DNA of 64,000 nucleotides. It comes from Actinocorallia herbida (GTDB lineage Bacteria; Actinomycetota; Actinomycetes; Streptosporangiales; Streptosporangiaceae). The notes beneath the pieces are model-generated. The model did not search any database, had not been told where the DNA came from, and saw nothing but the letters and a program-made list of their open reading frames with translations. The stretch covers positions 8,618,001 to 8,682,000 of the forward strand of contig NZ_RJKE01000001.1 in NCBI RefSeq assembly GCF_003751225.1, written 5' to 3'. A program made the translations under genes and the position numbers. This document shows, piece by piece, positions 27,186-35,751 of the stretch; the stretch's first letter is position 1, and each line of letters begins with the position of its first letter.

Positions 27186-28354
27186 GGATTGTCCTCCCGG
27201 ACTGACTGATCTAGGGATCGGGGGTGTTCCCGCAGGGGGAGCCGGAGAGTGAAGGTGGAGCCGGAGCCCTCCTTGCTCCAAACGATCACCTCGCCGCCGT
27301 GCTTGGTGGCGACGTGCTTGACGATGGCCAGCCCGAGGCCGGTCCCCCCGGTCTGGCGGGAGCGGGCGGGGTCGACGCGGTAGAACCGCTCGAAGATCCG
27401 CTCGAGCTCCGGTTCGGGGATCCCGATGCCCTGGTCGGTCACGCTGATCTCGGCGTAGGGGCGCTCCTCGTCGTCCACCACGCGCGTGCTGATCGCGACC
27501 TTGGTCCGTTCCGGGCTGTAGGCGATCGCGTTGTCCACAAGGTTCTTCAGGGCCATCACCAGCAGTTCCTCGTCGCCCCTGACGTACAGGTCGGGCGTGA
27601 CGGCGACGCCGAGATGGATCTCGCGGGCCTGCGCGGTGAGAGTGGCGCGGTCCACGGCGTCGGCGACGAGGTCCGCGACGGCAACGGGCTCCTCCTGCGC
27701 GAGAGGCTCCTCCCCCTGGACGTAGGAGAGGGTGATGAGGTCCTGGACGAGGCTGGAGAGCCGGGCGGCCTCCAGTTGCATCCGCCCGGCGAACCGGCGC
27801 ACCGCCACCTGGTCCTCGGCGGCGTCCTGGACGGTCTCGGCGAGCAGCAGGAGCGCCCCGACGGGCGTCTTCAGCTCGTGGCTGACATTGGCGGAGAAGT
27901 CGCGGCGGATCGACTCGACGCGCCGCATCTCGGTGAGGTCCTCGGCGAGCACGAGGACGAGCCCTCCGGAGCCGAGCGGCGCGACCCGGACCGCGAACCA
28001 GCGGGAGTCGGCGACGCCCACCTGGACCTCGGCCTCGCGGATCTCGCCGTCGCGGCGGACCCGGCGGGCCAGGGCGAGGATCTCGTCGACCATGAGGCGG
28101 TCGCCGCTGACCATGCCGAAGGCGCGCGCGGCCGAGGAGGCGCGCAGCACCTTGTCGTCGGTGTCGAGGACGACGGCCGAGGACGGGAGTACGTTGAGGA
28201 CCGAGGAGACGCCCGGGGGCAGGGCCACGACGGGGGGTTGCGGCGGTTGCGCGCGGCCCTGGGCCAGTTCGGTCCAGCGGATGGCCAGGCCTGTCACCAG
28301 CCCGCCGGTCAAGCCGACGAAACCGGCGAGTCCGACGGCCAGTTCGACATTCAC
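27182..28354 (-). CDS. senX3: Sensor histidine kinase, phosphate-responsive
   Basis: 390 residues. One N-terminal membrane helix (about 5-25), a PAS-like region (50-140), then the H-box FSANVSHELKTPVG (His159) and an HATPase domain with NLVDNAIAYSPE, DQGIGIPEPE and GGTGLGLAIVKH. It phosphorylates RegX3 when phosphate is low. The short membrane part implies sensing through PhoU/Pst, consistent with the divergent phoU. Confidence 0.95.
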   Translation of the reverse strand: MNVELAVGLAGFVGLTGGLVTGLAIRWTELAQGRAQPPQPPVVALPPGVSSVLNVLPSSAVVLDTDDKVLRASSAARAFGMVSGDRLMVDEILALARRVRRDGEIREAEVQVGVADSRWFAVRVAPLGSGGLVLVLAEDLTEMRRVESIRRDFSANVSHELKTPVGALLLLAETVQDAAEDQVAVRRFAGRMQLEAARLSSLVQDLITLSYVQGEEPLAQEEPVAVADLVADAVDRATLTAQAREIHLGVAVTPDLYVRGDEELLVMALKNLVDNAIAYSPERTKVAISTRVVDDEERPYAEISVTDQGIGIPEPELERIFERFYRVDPARSRQTGGTGLGLAIVKHVATKHGGEVIVWSKEGSGSTFTLRLPLREHPRSLDQSVREDNP

Positions 28355-28415
28355 AACTGGATGTTAGGTGCCGTTGAGGACGCCCTTGCACTACCCGACG
28401 TACTCGGACGGTCGC

Positions 28416-28470
28416 GTTCGCCCAATGTTCACCTCTGCCACTGATTCAGTTCATGACCGACATGTTCGAT
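28416..28470. promoter_or_regulatory. PHO-box-like direct-repeat array
   Basis: Eleven-bp units in register: GTTCGCCCAAT (28416), GTTCACCTCTG (28427), a degenerate unit (28438), GTTCATGACCG (28449), then ACATGTTCGAT. The GTTCACC core and 11-bp phasing match PhoP/RegX3-type operators. It lies midway between senX3 and phoU, so both directions may be controlled. Confidence 0.7.
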
Positions 28471-28538
28471 GTGTCACGGGAACAACCCATCACATGGGAT
28501 TTCACCCATTGTGATCGAACGAACACGAGGTAGGGACT

Positions 28539-29204
28539 TTGCGCGACGCTTACCATGAGGAACTCGACGGGATCTCCCATGACTTGGTGGAGATGACCCG
28601 TCTGGTCCGTTCCGCCATGGCGCGGGCGACCACTGCCCTGCTCGACGCCGACGCCCGGCTGGCCGAAGAGGTCATCAGCGGCGACAAGGCGGTCAACAAG
28701 ATCGAGTCCGAGATCGAGCAGACGGTCTTCGACCTGATGGCCCGGCAGCAGCCCGTCGCGGGCGACCTGCGGACCCTCATCACCTCACTGCGGATGGCCG
28801 CCGACCTCGAGCGGATGGGCGACCTCGCGGCGCACATCGCCAAGACGGCGCGGCGGCGCCATCCCGAGTCCTGCATCCCGGCGGAGCTGCACTCCACCAT
28901 CCTGGAGATGGGCCAGGTGGCCGAGCGGATGGTCGCCAAGGCGGGCAGCGTCATCGCGTCCCAGGACGTGGCCATGGGCCTGGAACTGGAGACCGACGAC
29001 GACGCGATGGACAAGCTGCACCGCAGGCTGTTCAAGGTGCTGCTGTCGCCGTCGTGGAAGCACGGCGTCGAGAAGGCCGTCGACATCACCCTGGCGGGCC
29101 GCTACTTCGAGCGGTTCTCCGACCACGCGGTGCACGTCGCGGGCGACGTCGTCTACCTGGTGACGGGCCAGCGGCCGGAGGAGATCATCGAAGAGTTCAA
29201 CTGA
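28539..29204 (+). CDS. phoU: Phosphate signalling protein PhoU
   Basis: 221 residues, all-helical with the two PhoU repeats; metal-cluster-type motifs EKIESEIEQ-like (INKIESEIEQ) and DDAMDKLHR are present. It links the Pst transporter to the sensor kinase and restrains signalling when phosphate is plentiful. TTG start (28539) with GAGG upstream gives MRDAYHEELDGI, the family N-terminus. Divergent from senX3-regX3. Confidence 0.95.
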   Translation: MRDAYHEELDGISHDLVEMTRLVRSAMARATTALLDADARLAEEVISGDKAVNKIESEIEQTVFDLMARQQPVAGDLRTLITSLRMAADLERMGDLAAHIAKTARRRHPESCIPAELHSTILEMGQVAERMVAKAGSVIASQDVAMGLELETDDDAMDKLHRRLFKVLLSPSWKHGVEKAVDITLAGRYFERFSDHAVHVAGDVVYLVTGQRPEEIIEEFN

Positions 29205-29218
29205 CGCGGGAGACGCCG

Positions 29219-29251
29219 GAGGGGCCGCACAGACGTCCTGTGCGGCCCCTC
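29219..29251. terminator. Bidirectional terminator between phoU and gpmA
   Basis: GAGGGGCCGCACAG / CTGTGCGGCCCCTC, 14-bp perfect stem with 5-nt loop, between convergent genes. Confidence 0.9.
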
Positions 29252-29276
29252 GACGTCTCACGGGTCTCCCCGGTGA

Positions 29277-30023
29277 CTACTTCTTGCCCTGGTTCTTGAC
29301 CGCCTCGATCGCGGCCTTGGCGGCCGCGGGGTCGAGGTACTCGCCGCCGCGCTTGCGCGGGACGAAGTCGGCGTCGAGCTCGTACTTGAGCGGGATGCCC
29401 GTCGGGATGTTCAGCTCGGAGATCTCGTCGTCCGGGATGTCGTCGAGGTGCTTGACGAGGGCGCGCAGCGAGTTGCCGTGCGCGGTCACCAGGACGGTGC
29501 GGCCCGCGGCGAGGTCGGGGACGATCGCGTCGTACCAGTACGGCAGGAGGCGGTCCACGACGTCGGCCAGGCACTCGGTGCGCGGGACCAGCTCCGACGG
29601 CAGGGAGCCGTACCGCAGGTCGCCGACCTGGGACAGCGGGTCGCCGTCGGCGATGGGCGGCGGCGGGGTGTCGTAGGAGCGGCGCCACGTCTTGAACTGC
29701 TCGGGGCCGAACTCCTCGAGCGTCTGGGCCTTGTTCTTGCCCTGGAGCGCGCCGTAGTGGCGCTCGTTCAGCCGCCAGGAGCGGCGGACGGGCAGCCACA
29801 GGAGGTCGGCCGCGTCCAGCGCGATGTTCGCGGTGCGGATGGCGCGCTTGAGCAGGGAGGTGTGCAGGACGTCAGGGGTGAGGTCGGCGTCGAGCAGCAG
29901 ATCGCCGGCGGCCGCGGCCTCGCTCTCGCCCTTGGCGGACAGATCCACGTCCACCCAGCCCGTGAACAGGTTCTCCGCGTTCCACACGCTCTCGCCATGC
30001 CGGAGCAAAACCAGGGTAGCCAT
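29277..30023 (-). CDS. gpmA: 2,3-bisphosphoglycerate-dependent phosphoglycerate mutase
   Basis: 248 residues. Catalytic [18 protein letters not shown] (phospho-His) near the N-terminus, ERHYGALQG, and the second His in [13 protein letters not shown]. Interconverts 3- and 2-phosphoglycerate in glycolysis. Follows the ybjN-like gene after 28 nt. The mshA-ybjN-gpm-senX3-regX3 neighbourhood matches the mycobacterial order. Confidence 0.96.
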   Translation of the reverse strand: MATLVLLRHGESVWNAENLFTGWVDVDLSAKGESEAAAAGDLLLDADLTPDVLHTSLLKRAIRTANIALDAADLLWLPVRRSWRLNERHYGALQGKNKAQTLEEFGPEQFKTWRRSYDTPPPPIADGDPLSQVGDLRYGSLPSELVPRTECLADVVDRLLPYWYDAIVPDLAAGRTVLVTAHGNSLRALVKHLDDIPDDEISELNIPTGIPLKYELDADFVPRKRGGEYLDPAAAKAAIEAVKNQGKK

Positions 30024-30051
30024 GCGGGAGATCCTACCGAGGGGGCGTCCT

Positions 30052-30540
30052 TCAGCGGTTGCCGGGAGCGGCGAAACGGGCGAACGCCTGGAGGTTGGCC
30101 AGGGACTCGCCGCGCGAGACGCGCCAGTCCCATTCCTTCTGGATCGAGGTCTTGAAGCCGAGTTCCAGGGCGCGGTCGAAATTCTCGTCGCTGTAGGAGA
30201 GCGCGCAGCCGAGCAGCCTGTCGATCTCCTCGGCGTCGACGGCCTTGAGCGGCGTCTTCCCGACGAGATAAACGTCACCCACCTCGTCCAGGGTGAACGC
30301 GAGGCCGTACATCTTGCCGTTCTTCTCCAGCAGCCACCGGTAGAAGACCGCGTGGTTCTCGTCGGGCTTGCGGCAGAAGAACGCCTCGACGTGGAGGCTG
30401 TAGGCGCCCACGATGAGCCACACCATGGTGGCGAGCTTGTGCTCCCCCGGCAATCTGACGAGGAAGGCGCCTTCGCGGGGCTCCTCGTAGGTCAGCTCGG
30501 ACTCTTCGAGGGCCGCTTTGATCGTCTCGGCGGTGGTCAC
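30052..30540 (-). CDS. YbjN-domain protein
   Basis: 162 residues. The YbjN fold (type III secretion chaperone-like) is suggested by the pattern [40 protein letters not shown] and [13 protein letters not shown]. Function is not established. GTG 30540 overlaps the mshA stop as GTGA, so it is translationally coupled; GTG 30546 is the only close alternative. Conserved between mshA and gpm in actinobacteria. Confidence 0.88.
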   Translation of the reverse strand: MTTAETIKAALEESELTYEEPREGAFLVRLPGEHKLATMVWLIVGAYSLHVEAFFCRKPDENHAVFYRWLLEKNGKMYGLAFTLDEVGDVYLVGKTPLKAVDAEEIDRLLGCALSYSDENFDRALELGFKTSIQKEWDWRVSRGESLANLQAFARFAAPGNR

Positions 30541-31784
30541 GCGCACACCCGTTCGTTCACGACGCTGTTGTACACCCGCAGGAGGCGGTCGGCGGTGGCG
30601 TCCCAGCCGAAGACACGGGCGTGCCTTACCGCCCCGTGCCCGAGCCTTTCACGGAGATGCGGCTCGTCGTAGAGATTCTCCAGGACCCTGGCGTAGTCGT
30701 CGGGGTCGTGGCCCTGCACGAGGACGCCCGAGATCCCGTCTCCGACCGCCGTGCGCAGGCCGCCCACGGCGGACGCCACGACGGGCGTCCCGCACGCCTG
30801 GGACTCGACCGCGACGAGGCCGAAGGACTCGTTGTGGGAGGGCACCACGGTGACGTCCGCGGCGCGGTACCACTCGGCGAGGCCGGACTGCCGGGTCGGC
30901 GGCTCGAACCGGACGACGTCGCCGAGACCGAGGGACGCGGCGAGCTTCTGGAGGCCCTCAGGGCGCTCCTTGCCCGTCCCGGACGGGCCGCCCACGATCG
31001 CCACGACGAGCCGGGAGCGCAGGTCGGGACGGCGGTCCAGGAGCCGGGCGGCGGCCTTCACCAGGACGTCGGGGGCCTTGAGCGGCTGGATGCGGCCGAC
31101 GAACAGCAGGAGATAGGCGTCGGCGGGTACGCCGAGGCGCCTGCGGGCCTCCGCCCGTCCTCCCGGGGTGAACACCTCGAGGTTGACGCCCGGGGCGACC
31201 GTCTGGACGCGCCGGGGAAGGGCGCCGTAGAGGTCGATCAGCTCACGTGCCTCGTCCGCGGTGTTGGCGACCAGCTCATGGGCGTCGGCGACGATCTGCT
31301 CCTCGCCGGTCACCCTGAGGGCCGGTTCCGGGGTGTCGCCTTCGGCCAGGCTGAGATTCTTCACCTTGGCGAGGGTGTGCATCGAGTGCACGAGCGGCAC
31401 GCCCCAGCGGTGCGCGGCGACCCAGCCGGGCTGGCCGGAGAGCCAGTAGTGCGAGTGCACGAGGTCGTAGTGGCCGGGGTCGTGCGCCGCCTCGGCGCGC
31501 AGCAGGCCCGAGGTGAACGAGCACAGCTGGCGGGGCAGCTCGGTCTTGTCGAGCTCCTCGAACGGCCCGGCCTGGACGTTGCGGACCAGGACGCCGGGGG
31601 CGAGCTCGACGACCGGCGGCAGGGCCCGGGACGTCGCGCGGGTGAAGATGTCGACTTCCACGCCCCGCTCGGCGAGCCGTCTCGCGGTCTCCACGATGTA
31701 GACGTTCATGCCCCCGGCGTCGCCCGTGCCGGGCTGGTCCAGGGGTGACGTGTGCACGGAGAGCGTCGCGACCCGGTTGATCAC
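30537..31784 (-). CDS. mshA: D-inositol-3-phosphate glycosyltransferase, mycothiol pathway
   Basis: 415 residues, GT4 family. N-terminal [18 protein letters not shown] acceptor loop, HSHYWLSG, then [14 protein letters not shown] and the donor-site [20 protein letters not shown]. Couples UDP-GlcNAc to inositol-3-phosphate, the first step of mycothiol synthesis, and marks the organism as an actinobacterium. GTG start. Heads the mshA-ybjN-gpmA unit. Confidence 0.96.
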   Translation of the reverse strand: MINRVATLSVHTSPLDQPGTGDAGGMNVYIVETARRLAERGVEVDIFTRATSRALPPVVELAPGVLVRNVQAGPFEELDKTELPRQLCSFTSGLLRAEAAHDPGHYDLVHSHYWLSGQPGWVAAHRWGVPLVHSMHTLAKVKNLSLAEGDTPEPALRVTGEEQIVADAHELVANTADEARELIDLYGALPRRVQTVAPGVNLEVFTPGGRAEARRRLGVPADAYLLLFVGRIQPLKAPDVLVKAAARLLDRRPDLRSRLVVAIVGGPSGTGKERPEGLQKLAASLGLGDVVRFEPPTRQSGLAEWYRAADVTVVPSHNESFGLVAVESQACGTPVVASAVGGLRTAVGDGISGVLVQGHDPDDYARVLENLYDEPHLRERLGHGAVRHARVFGWDATADRLLRVYNSVVNERVCA

Positions 31785-31895
31785 GAGACCTCGCTTTGCT
31801 CAGGGAACAGGGAACCAACTGTTGAACCTACCGATCTGCCCGACTTGTTCCCCACCCCGGGCCGCCGCTGGAGCCCGCCGCGCGAGAATGGACCC

Positions 31896-32660
31896 ATGCG
31901 AAAGACAGCAGTGATCACCGGAGCCAGCAGCGGCATCGGCGCGGCGACCGCCCGCAGACTCGCCGCCGAGGGCTTCAACATCGTCGCCGCGGCCCGTCGC
32001 CGCGACCGGCTCGACGCCCTGGTCAAGGAGATCGAGGCCGCCGACCCGGCGGGCCGGCGCGGGTTCGTCGAGGCGGTCACCCTCGACGTGACCTCGGAGG
32101 AGTCCGTCGCGGAGCTCGCCGCGGGCCTCCCCGAGTGCCATGTCCTGATCAACAACGCGGGCGGCGCGCACGGCACCGAGCGGATCGCCGACGCCAAGAC
32201 CGAGGACTGGCGGGTCATGTACGACACCAACGTCCTCGGCCTCCTGCGGGTCACCCGGGCGCTGCTGCCCAAGCTCGTCGCCTCCGGCTCCGGTCATGTG
32301 GTGAACATCACTTCCCTCGCCGCCCATGTGCCCTACGAGGGCGGCGGCGGCTACGTGGCGGCCAAGCACGCCGCGGCCGCCGTGAACGACATCATGCGGC
32401 TGGAACTCGTCGACAGGCCCGTCCGGATCACCGAGGTGGCGCCGGGCATGGTGAAGACCGAGGAGTTCTCCCTGGTCCGTCTCCGCGGTGATCGGTCCGC
32501 CGCCGACGCCGTCTACTCGGGTGTCGCGGAACCGCTGGTCGCCGACGACATCGCCGACTGCATCGCCTGGGCCGTCACCCGTCCCGCGCACGTGAACATC
32601 GACAGGATCGACGTCCAGCCGCGGGCGCAGGCCGCGCCCTACAAGATCCACCGGGAATAG
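31896..32660 (+). CDS. Short-chain dehydrogenase/reductase (YdfG-like)
   Basis: 254 residues, classical SDR. Cofactor loop TGASSGIGAATARR; AARRRDR favours NADP; NNAGGAHG; catalytic Ser in NITSLAAHVPY and YVAAKHAAA (Tyr, Lys). The ending resembles 3-hydroxy acid/serine dehydrogenases, but the substrate is unknown. Possible leaderless start: GAGAAT ends 6 nt before the ATG. Divergent from mshA. Confidence 0.9.
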   Translation: MRKTAVITGASSGIGAATARRLAAEGFNIVAAARRRDRLDALVKEIEAADPAGRRGFVEAVTLDVTSEESVAELAAGLPECHVLINNAGGAHGTERIADAKTEDWRVMYDTNVLGLLRVTRALLPKLVASGSGHVVNITSLAAHVPYEGGGGYVAAKHAAAAVNDIMRLELVDRPVRITEVAPGMVKTEEFSLVRLRGDRSAADAVYSGVAEPLVADDIADCIAWAVTRPAHVNIDRIDVQPRAQAAPYKIHRE

Positions 32661-32708
32661 CCGGAGACGGAGCGCGCTCAGGCACCCACTTCCCTTACGT
32701 CCCGTTGG

Positions 32709-32756
32709 CGGGCTCCTCTAGGGTGATGCGCACTCCCATCCCCCTAGAGGAGCCCG
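32709..32756 (+). promoter_or_regulatory. 15-bp inverted repeat over the start region of a secreted-protein gene
   Basis: CGGGCTCCTCTAGGG (32709-32723) and its perfect complement CCCTAGAGGAGCCCG (32742-32756), 18-nt loop, ending 4 nt before the ATG at 32761. The right arm contains the ribosome site GAGGAG; the left arm overlaps a possible -10 (TAGGGT). Confidence 0.7.
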
Positions 32757-32760
32757 ACCC

Positions 32761-33840
32761 ATGCGCCGTCTCTCCGTCGCCGTCTCCGCCCTCCTCGCGG
32801 GGGCGCTCCTCGTGCCGCAGGGCGCCGCCGCGCAGCCGTCCGCCAGGAAGCCGTCCTGGAAGAACGTCACAGGTTCGGCGTTCAAGACCGCGGGCACCCT
32901 TCTGGCCGCGGCGGCGGTGAACAAGAAGACCGCCTTCGCGATCAACGAGAACGGGCGGCCGTTCCACTGGAACGGCAAGAAGTGGACCGTGAAGAAGGGC
33001 GCAGGCAAGTTCCGGCCTACCGCGATGGCCGCGGCGGGCCCGAACAGGGCGTGGGCGGTGGGGATGTCGGGCGTGACGCCGGTCGCCATCTACTGGAACG
33101 GCAAGACGTGGAAGAAGGTCGCGTACCCGGGCGCCAACCTCGGCCCGATCGCCCTGCCCATCGTCCCGTTCTCCCTCTCGGCGGCCCCTGACGGCACCGT
33201 CTACTCCGTCGCGGGGCTGAACTCGAAGAACGACGGCGCCAGTGTGGTCCGCAGGTGGGACGGCGGGAAGTTCGTCAACGTGGACGTGCCGCCCGCGGCG
33301 GGCGCCTCCCTCACCGCGGTGGCCGTCCGCGGCGCCAAGGACGTCTGGCTGGCCGGGACGACCACCGCGAACGGCACCCAGGCCGTCGCCACGGTCGTGC
33401 GGCTCGTCGACGGGCGGTGGAAGGCGGTCAAGGCCCCCGGAGGCGACTGGGGCGTCATCGGGCAGGCGCACAACATCATCCAGGACCTCGCGGTCACCGG
33501 GCCGGACAAGGTCTGGGCGATCCGCGCGCAGAACGGCGGCGGCCTCCTGCGCTGGAACGGCACCAAGTGGACGGAAGCCGGCACTCCGCTCATCTCGCAC
33601 TACGCGCTCACCCCCGACGGCGGCTCCGGCGCCTGGACCATCCCGTCGCCGGGCAGCGGAGGCAAGAGCTCGCTCTACCTGCACTGGACGGGCAAGTGGA
33701 CGAACGTCAAGGGCCCGCAGCGCAAGGCCGACACCCAGATCCACGACCTGGTCCGCGTTCCCGGGACCAAGCAGGTGATCGCGGTCGGCGGGGTCGCCGC
33801 GAAGAACAAGCGCCTGCCCGTCATCGAGATCTACCGCTGA
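32761..33840 (+). CDS. Secreted beta-propeller-like repeat protein
   Basis: 359 residues with signal peptide (cleavage near AAA-QP, about residue 24). At least five repeats of about 45-55 residues recur, built on patterns such as AFAINENGRPFHWNGKKWT, AWAVGMSGVTPVAIYWNGK and VWAIRAQNGGGLLRWNGTK, i.e. W-N/D-G-x-x-W blades. Likely an extracellular binding scaffold; ligand unknown. Paralog of the protein at 34714-35751, with the same ending (VIEIYR / IVEIFR). Confidence 0.85.
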   Translation: MRRLSVAVSALLAGALLVPQGAAAQPSARKPSWKNVTGSAFKTAGTLLAAAAVNKKTAFAINENGRPFHWNGKKWTVKKGAGKFRPTAMAAAGPNRAWAVGMSGVTPVAIYWNGKTWKKVAYPGANLGPIALPIVPFSLSAAPDGTVYSVAGLNSKNDGASVVRRWDGGKFVNVDVPPAAGASLTAVAVRGAKDVWLAGTTTANGTQAVATVVRLVDGRWKAVKAPGGDWGVIGQAHNIIQDLAVTGPDKVWAIRAQNGGGLLRWNGTKWTEAGTPLISHYALTPDGGSGAWTIPSPGSGGKSSLYLHWTGKWTNVKGPQRKADTQIHDLVRVPGTKQVIAVGGVAAKNKRLPVIEIYR

Positions 33841-33846
33841 CGGAAT

Positions 33847-34671
33847 CTACCGCCGAGGCGCGAGCGCGTCCCAGGGCAGCGTCACCTCGCCCAGCCTCCA
33901 GCGGCGTACGCCGCCGTACGGGGGCCGGGTAAGGACCGGCCACGTACGCCGGATCTGCTCGACGGTCGCCAGCCAGCGCTGCCTCGGCCCGAACACCGAC
34001 TGCGGGGCCGCGGTCGCCCACGCGCGGTCCAGGTCCGTCAGGAACGCGTGGACGGCCTCGCCCGGCACGTTGCGGTGGATGAGGGTCTTGGGCAGCCGCT
34101 CGGCCAGCGCCGACGGCTTCGGCAGATGGGCCACCGAGGCGGCGAACGTGATCGTCGCGGGCCCGTCCTCGGGCAGCGCCACCCAGACGTGCCTTCGGCC
34201 GATCTCGTCGCAGGTGCCCTCCACGAGGGTGCCTCCGGGCGCCAGACGCTCCCGCAGGCGCTCCCACGTGAGCCACGCGGCTTCCTCGTCGTACTGCCGG
34301 AGCACGTTCGCGGCCCTGACGAGATCGGGCGGGCGGCCCACCGGCAGCTCGAAGCCTCCGCGGGCGAAGGTCAGCCCGGGATAGGCGTCCTGCCGGCCGG
34401 CGAGGAAGCTCCGGGCCGCGTCCACCCGGTCCTGGGAGATCTCCAGGCCGACGACCCGGACGTCCGGCCGGACGGTCCTGAGCCGTGTGTACAGCTCCAC
34501 GGCCGTCACCGGCGAGGCCCCGTATCCCAGGTCCACCACGAGCGCCTCGGGCGGGAGCCGCGTCGTCGCGGCCATCCAGAGGTCCTGCCGCCGCAGCCGG
34601 TTGGGGTTGGTCGTCCCCCGCGTCAGCTCCCCCTCAGGCCTCCGCACCCGCTCCGCGCACACCCTGACCAC
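33847..34671 (-). CDS. Class I SAM-dependent methyltransferase-like protein
   Basis: 274 residues. Motif I VVDLGYGASPVTAVEL fits a Rossmann SAM-binding fold, followed by acidic VVGLEISQDRV and the motif IV-like DLVRAANVLRQYDEEAA. Substrate unknown; the C-terminal half contains no recognised catalytic signature. It lies between, and convergent to, the two propeller-like genes (6 bp from the first). Confidence 0.8.
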   Translation of the reverse strand: MVRVCAERVRRPEGELTRGTTNPNRLRRQDLWMAATTRLPPEALVVDLGYGASPVTAVELYTRLRTVRPDVRVVGLEISQDRVDAARSFLAGRQDAYPGLTFARGGFELPVGRPPDLVRAANVLRQYDEEAAWLTWERLRERLAPGGTLVEGTCDEIGRRHVWVALPEDGPATITFAASVAHLPKPSALAERLPKTLIHRNVPGEAVHAFLTDLDRAWATAAPQSVFGPRQRWLATVEQIRRTWPVLTRPPYGGVRRWRLGEVTLPWDALAPRR

Positions 34672-34713
34672 GGTAGAGGCTCCCCCCGACCGCTCCGGCC
34701 GTCTGGGCGGCCG

Positions 34714-35751
34714 CTAGCGGAAGATCTCGACGATGGGGAAACGCTGATCGTCGCGGTCGAGGCCGCCCACGGAGACGACACGGGAGGTCCCGGGGATGTT
34801 GTCGAGGTCCCCCAGGCCCGGTACTCCCTCACGGCGCGGCCCGTATGCGAAGTCCCAGAGGTCGTCGCGTTCGTGCCAGCGCAGGTACGGGGTCTCCTTC
34901 GCGTTGCTGTCGCTGTAGGGCAGCATCCACACGCCGCCCGTGCCGTCGGTGGTGAGGGTGAGCGCGCCGAGGCCGCGCGGCAGCTTGCGGTCGATGACGC
35001 GCTTGCCGTTCCACCGCACCAGCGACGTCGCGGTCGACCCGCGCAGCGCCCAGGCCGTGCCCGGACCGTCGGCGACGATCTGGGTGATCGCCTTGGTCGA
35101 CACGCCCCCGACCTTGACGCGCCGCCACTTCTTGCCGTTCCAGTGCAGGAGAAGCGAGTGGAAGTTCTTCCGGTCGGGGCTGTAGGTGCCGCCGAGCCAG
35201 ATGTCGTTCTTGGCCCGCACCTCCACGGTGCTCAGGACGGCGTTCTTCGGCAGCGGCACCTTCCAGCGCCGCCACGCGCCGTCCTTCCACCGGTGCACCG
35301 CGTTGCCGCCCTTGAACAGGTCCTCGGCGACGGAGACCGCGGTCCCGTCAGGTCCGGCGGCGAGGTCCACGGGGACGCCCGGCCCCGGGAAGTCGACCTC
35401 GCGCCACGCGGTGCCGTTGTAGTGGAGCGCGTGCGCCGCGGTCAGCTCGACGCCCGTTATCCAGGCCTGCTTGGGACCCGCGACAGCGAGCCCGGCGGGC
35501 GCGAAAGCGAAGTCGTTGCCTACCCGGCTCCACTTGCGCCCGTTCCAGCGCCACAGAGCGAGCTTGTCGCCTTCCTTGCCCGCCGCCCAGCCCAGCTTCG
35601 GCGAGACGAACTCGACGTTGTTGAGCGCCCCCGCCTTCACGGTCCGCACGCCCGGCATCTTTCGCCACTTGGGCGCCGCCGCCTGCGCGGCGGGGACCGC
35701 CACGAGAGAGACGCCGAGGACGACCGCCGTGAAGGCCGCGGCCCGCCTCAA
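34714..35751 (-). CDS. Secreted beta-propeller-like repeat protein (paralog)
   Basis: 345 residues. Signal peptide 1-24 (AAQAAA). Repeats of the same W-N-G-x-x-W design as the 32761 protein, e.g. WAAGKEGDKLALWRWNGRKW and LLLHWNGKKWRRVKV. TTG start 35751 overlaps the stop of the upstream DUF2207 gene as TTGA, which decides the start and indicates translational coupling. Ligand unknown; a role with the DUF2207 membrane protein is inferred from the coupling. Confidence 0.82.
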   Translation of the reverse strand: MRRAAAFTAVVLGVSLVAVPAAQAAAPKWRKMPGVRTVKAGALNNVEFVSPKLGWAAGKEGDKLALWRWNGRKWSRVGNDFAFAPAGLAVAGPKQAWITGVELTAAHALHYNGTAWREVDFPGPGVPVDLAAGPDGTAVSVAEDLFKGGNAVHRWKDGAWRRWKVPLPKNAVLSTVEVRAKNDIWLGGTYSPDRKNFHSLLLHWNGKKWRRVKVGGVSTKAITQIVADGPGTAWALRGSTATSLVRWNGKRVIDRKLPRGLGALTLTTDGTGGVWMLPYSDSNAKETPYLRWHERDDLWDFAYGPRREGVPGLGDLDNIPGTSRVVSVGGLDRDDQRFPIVEIFR

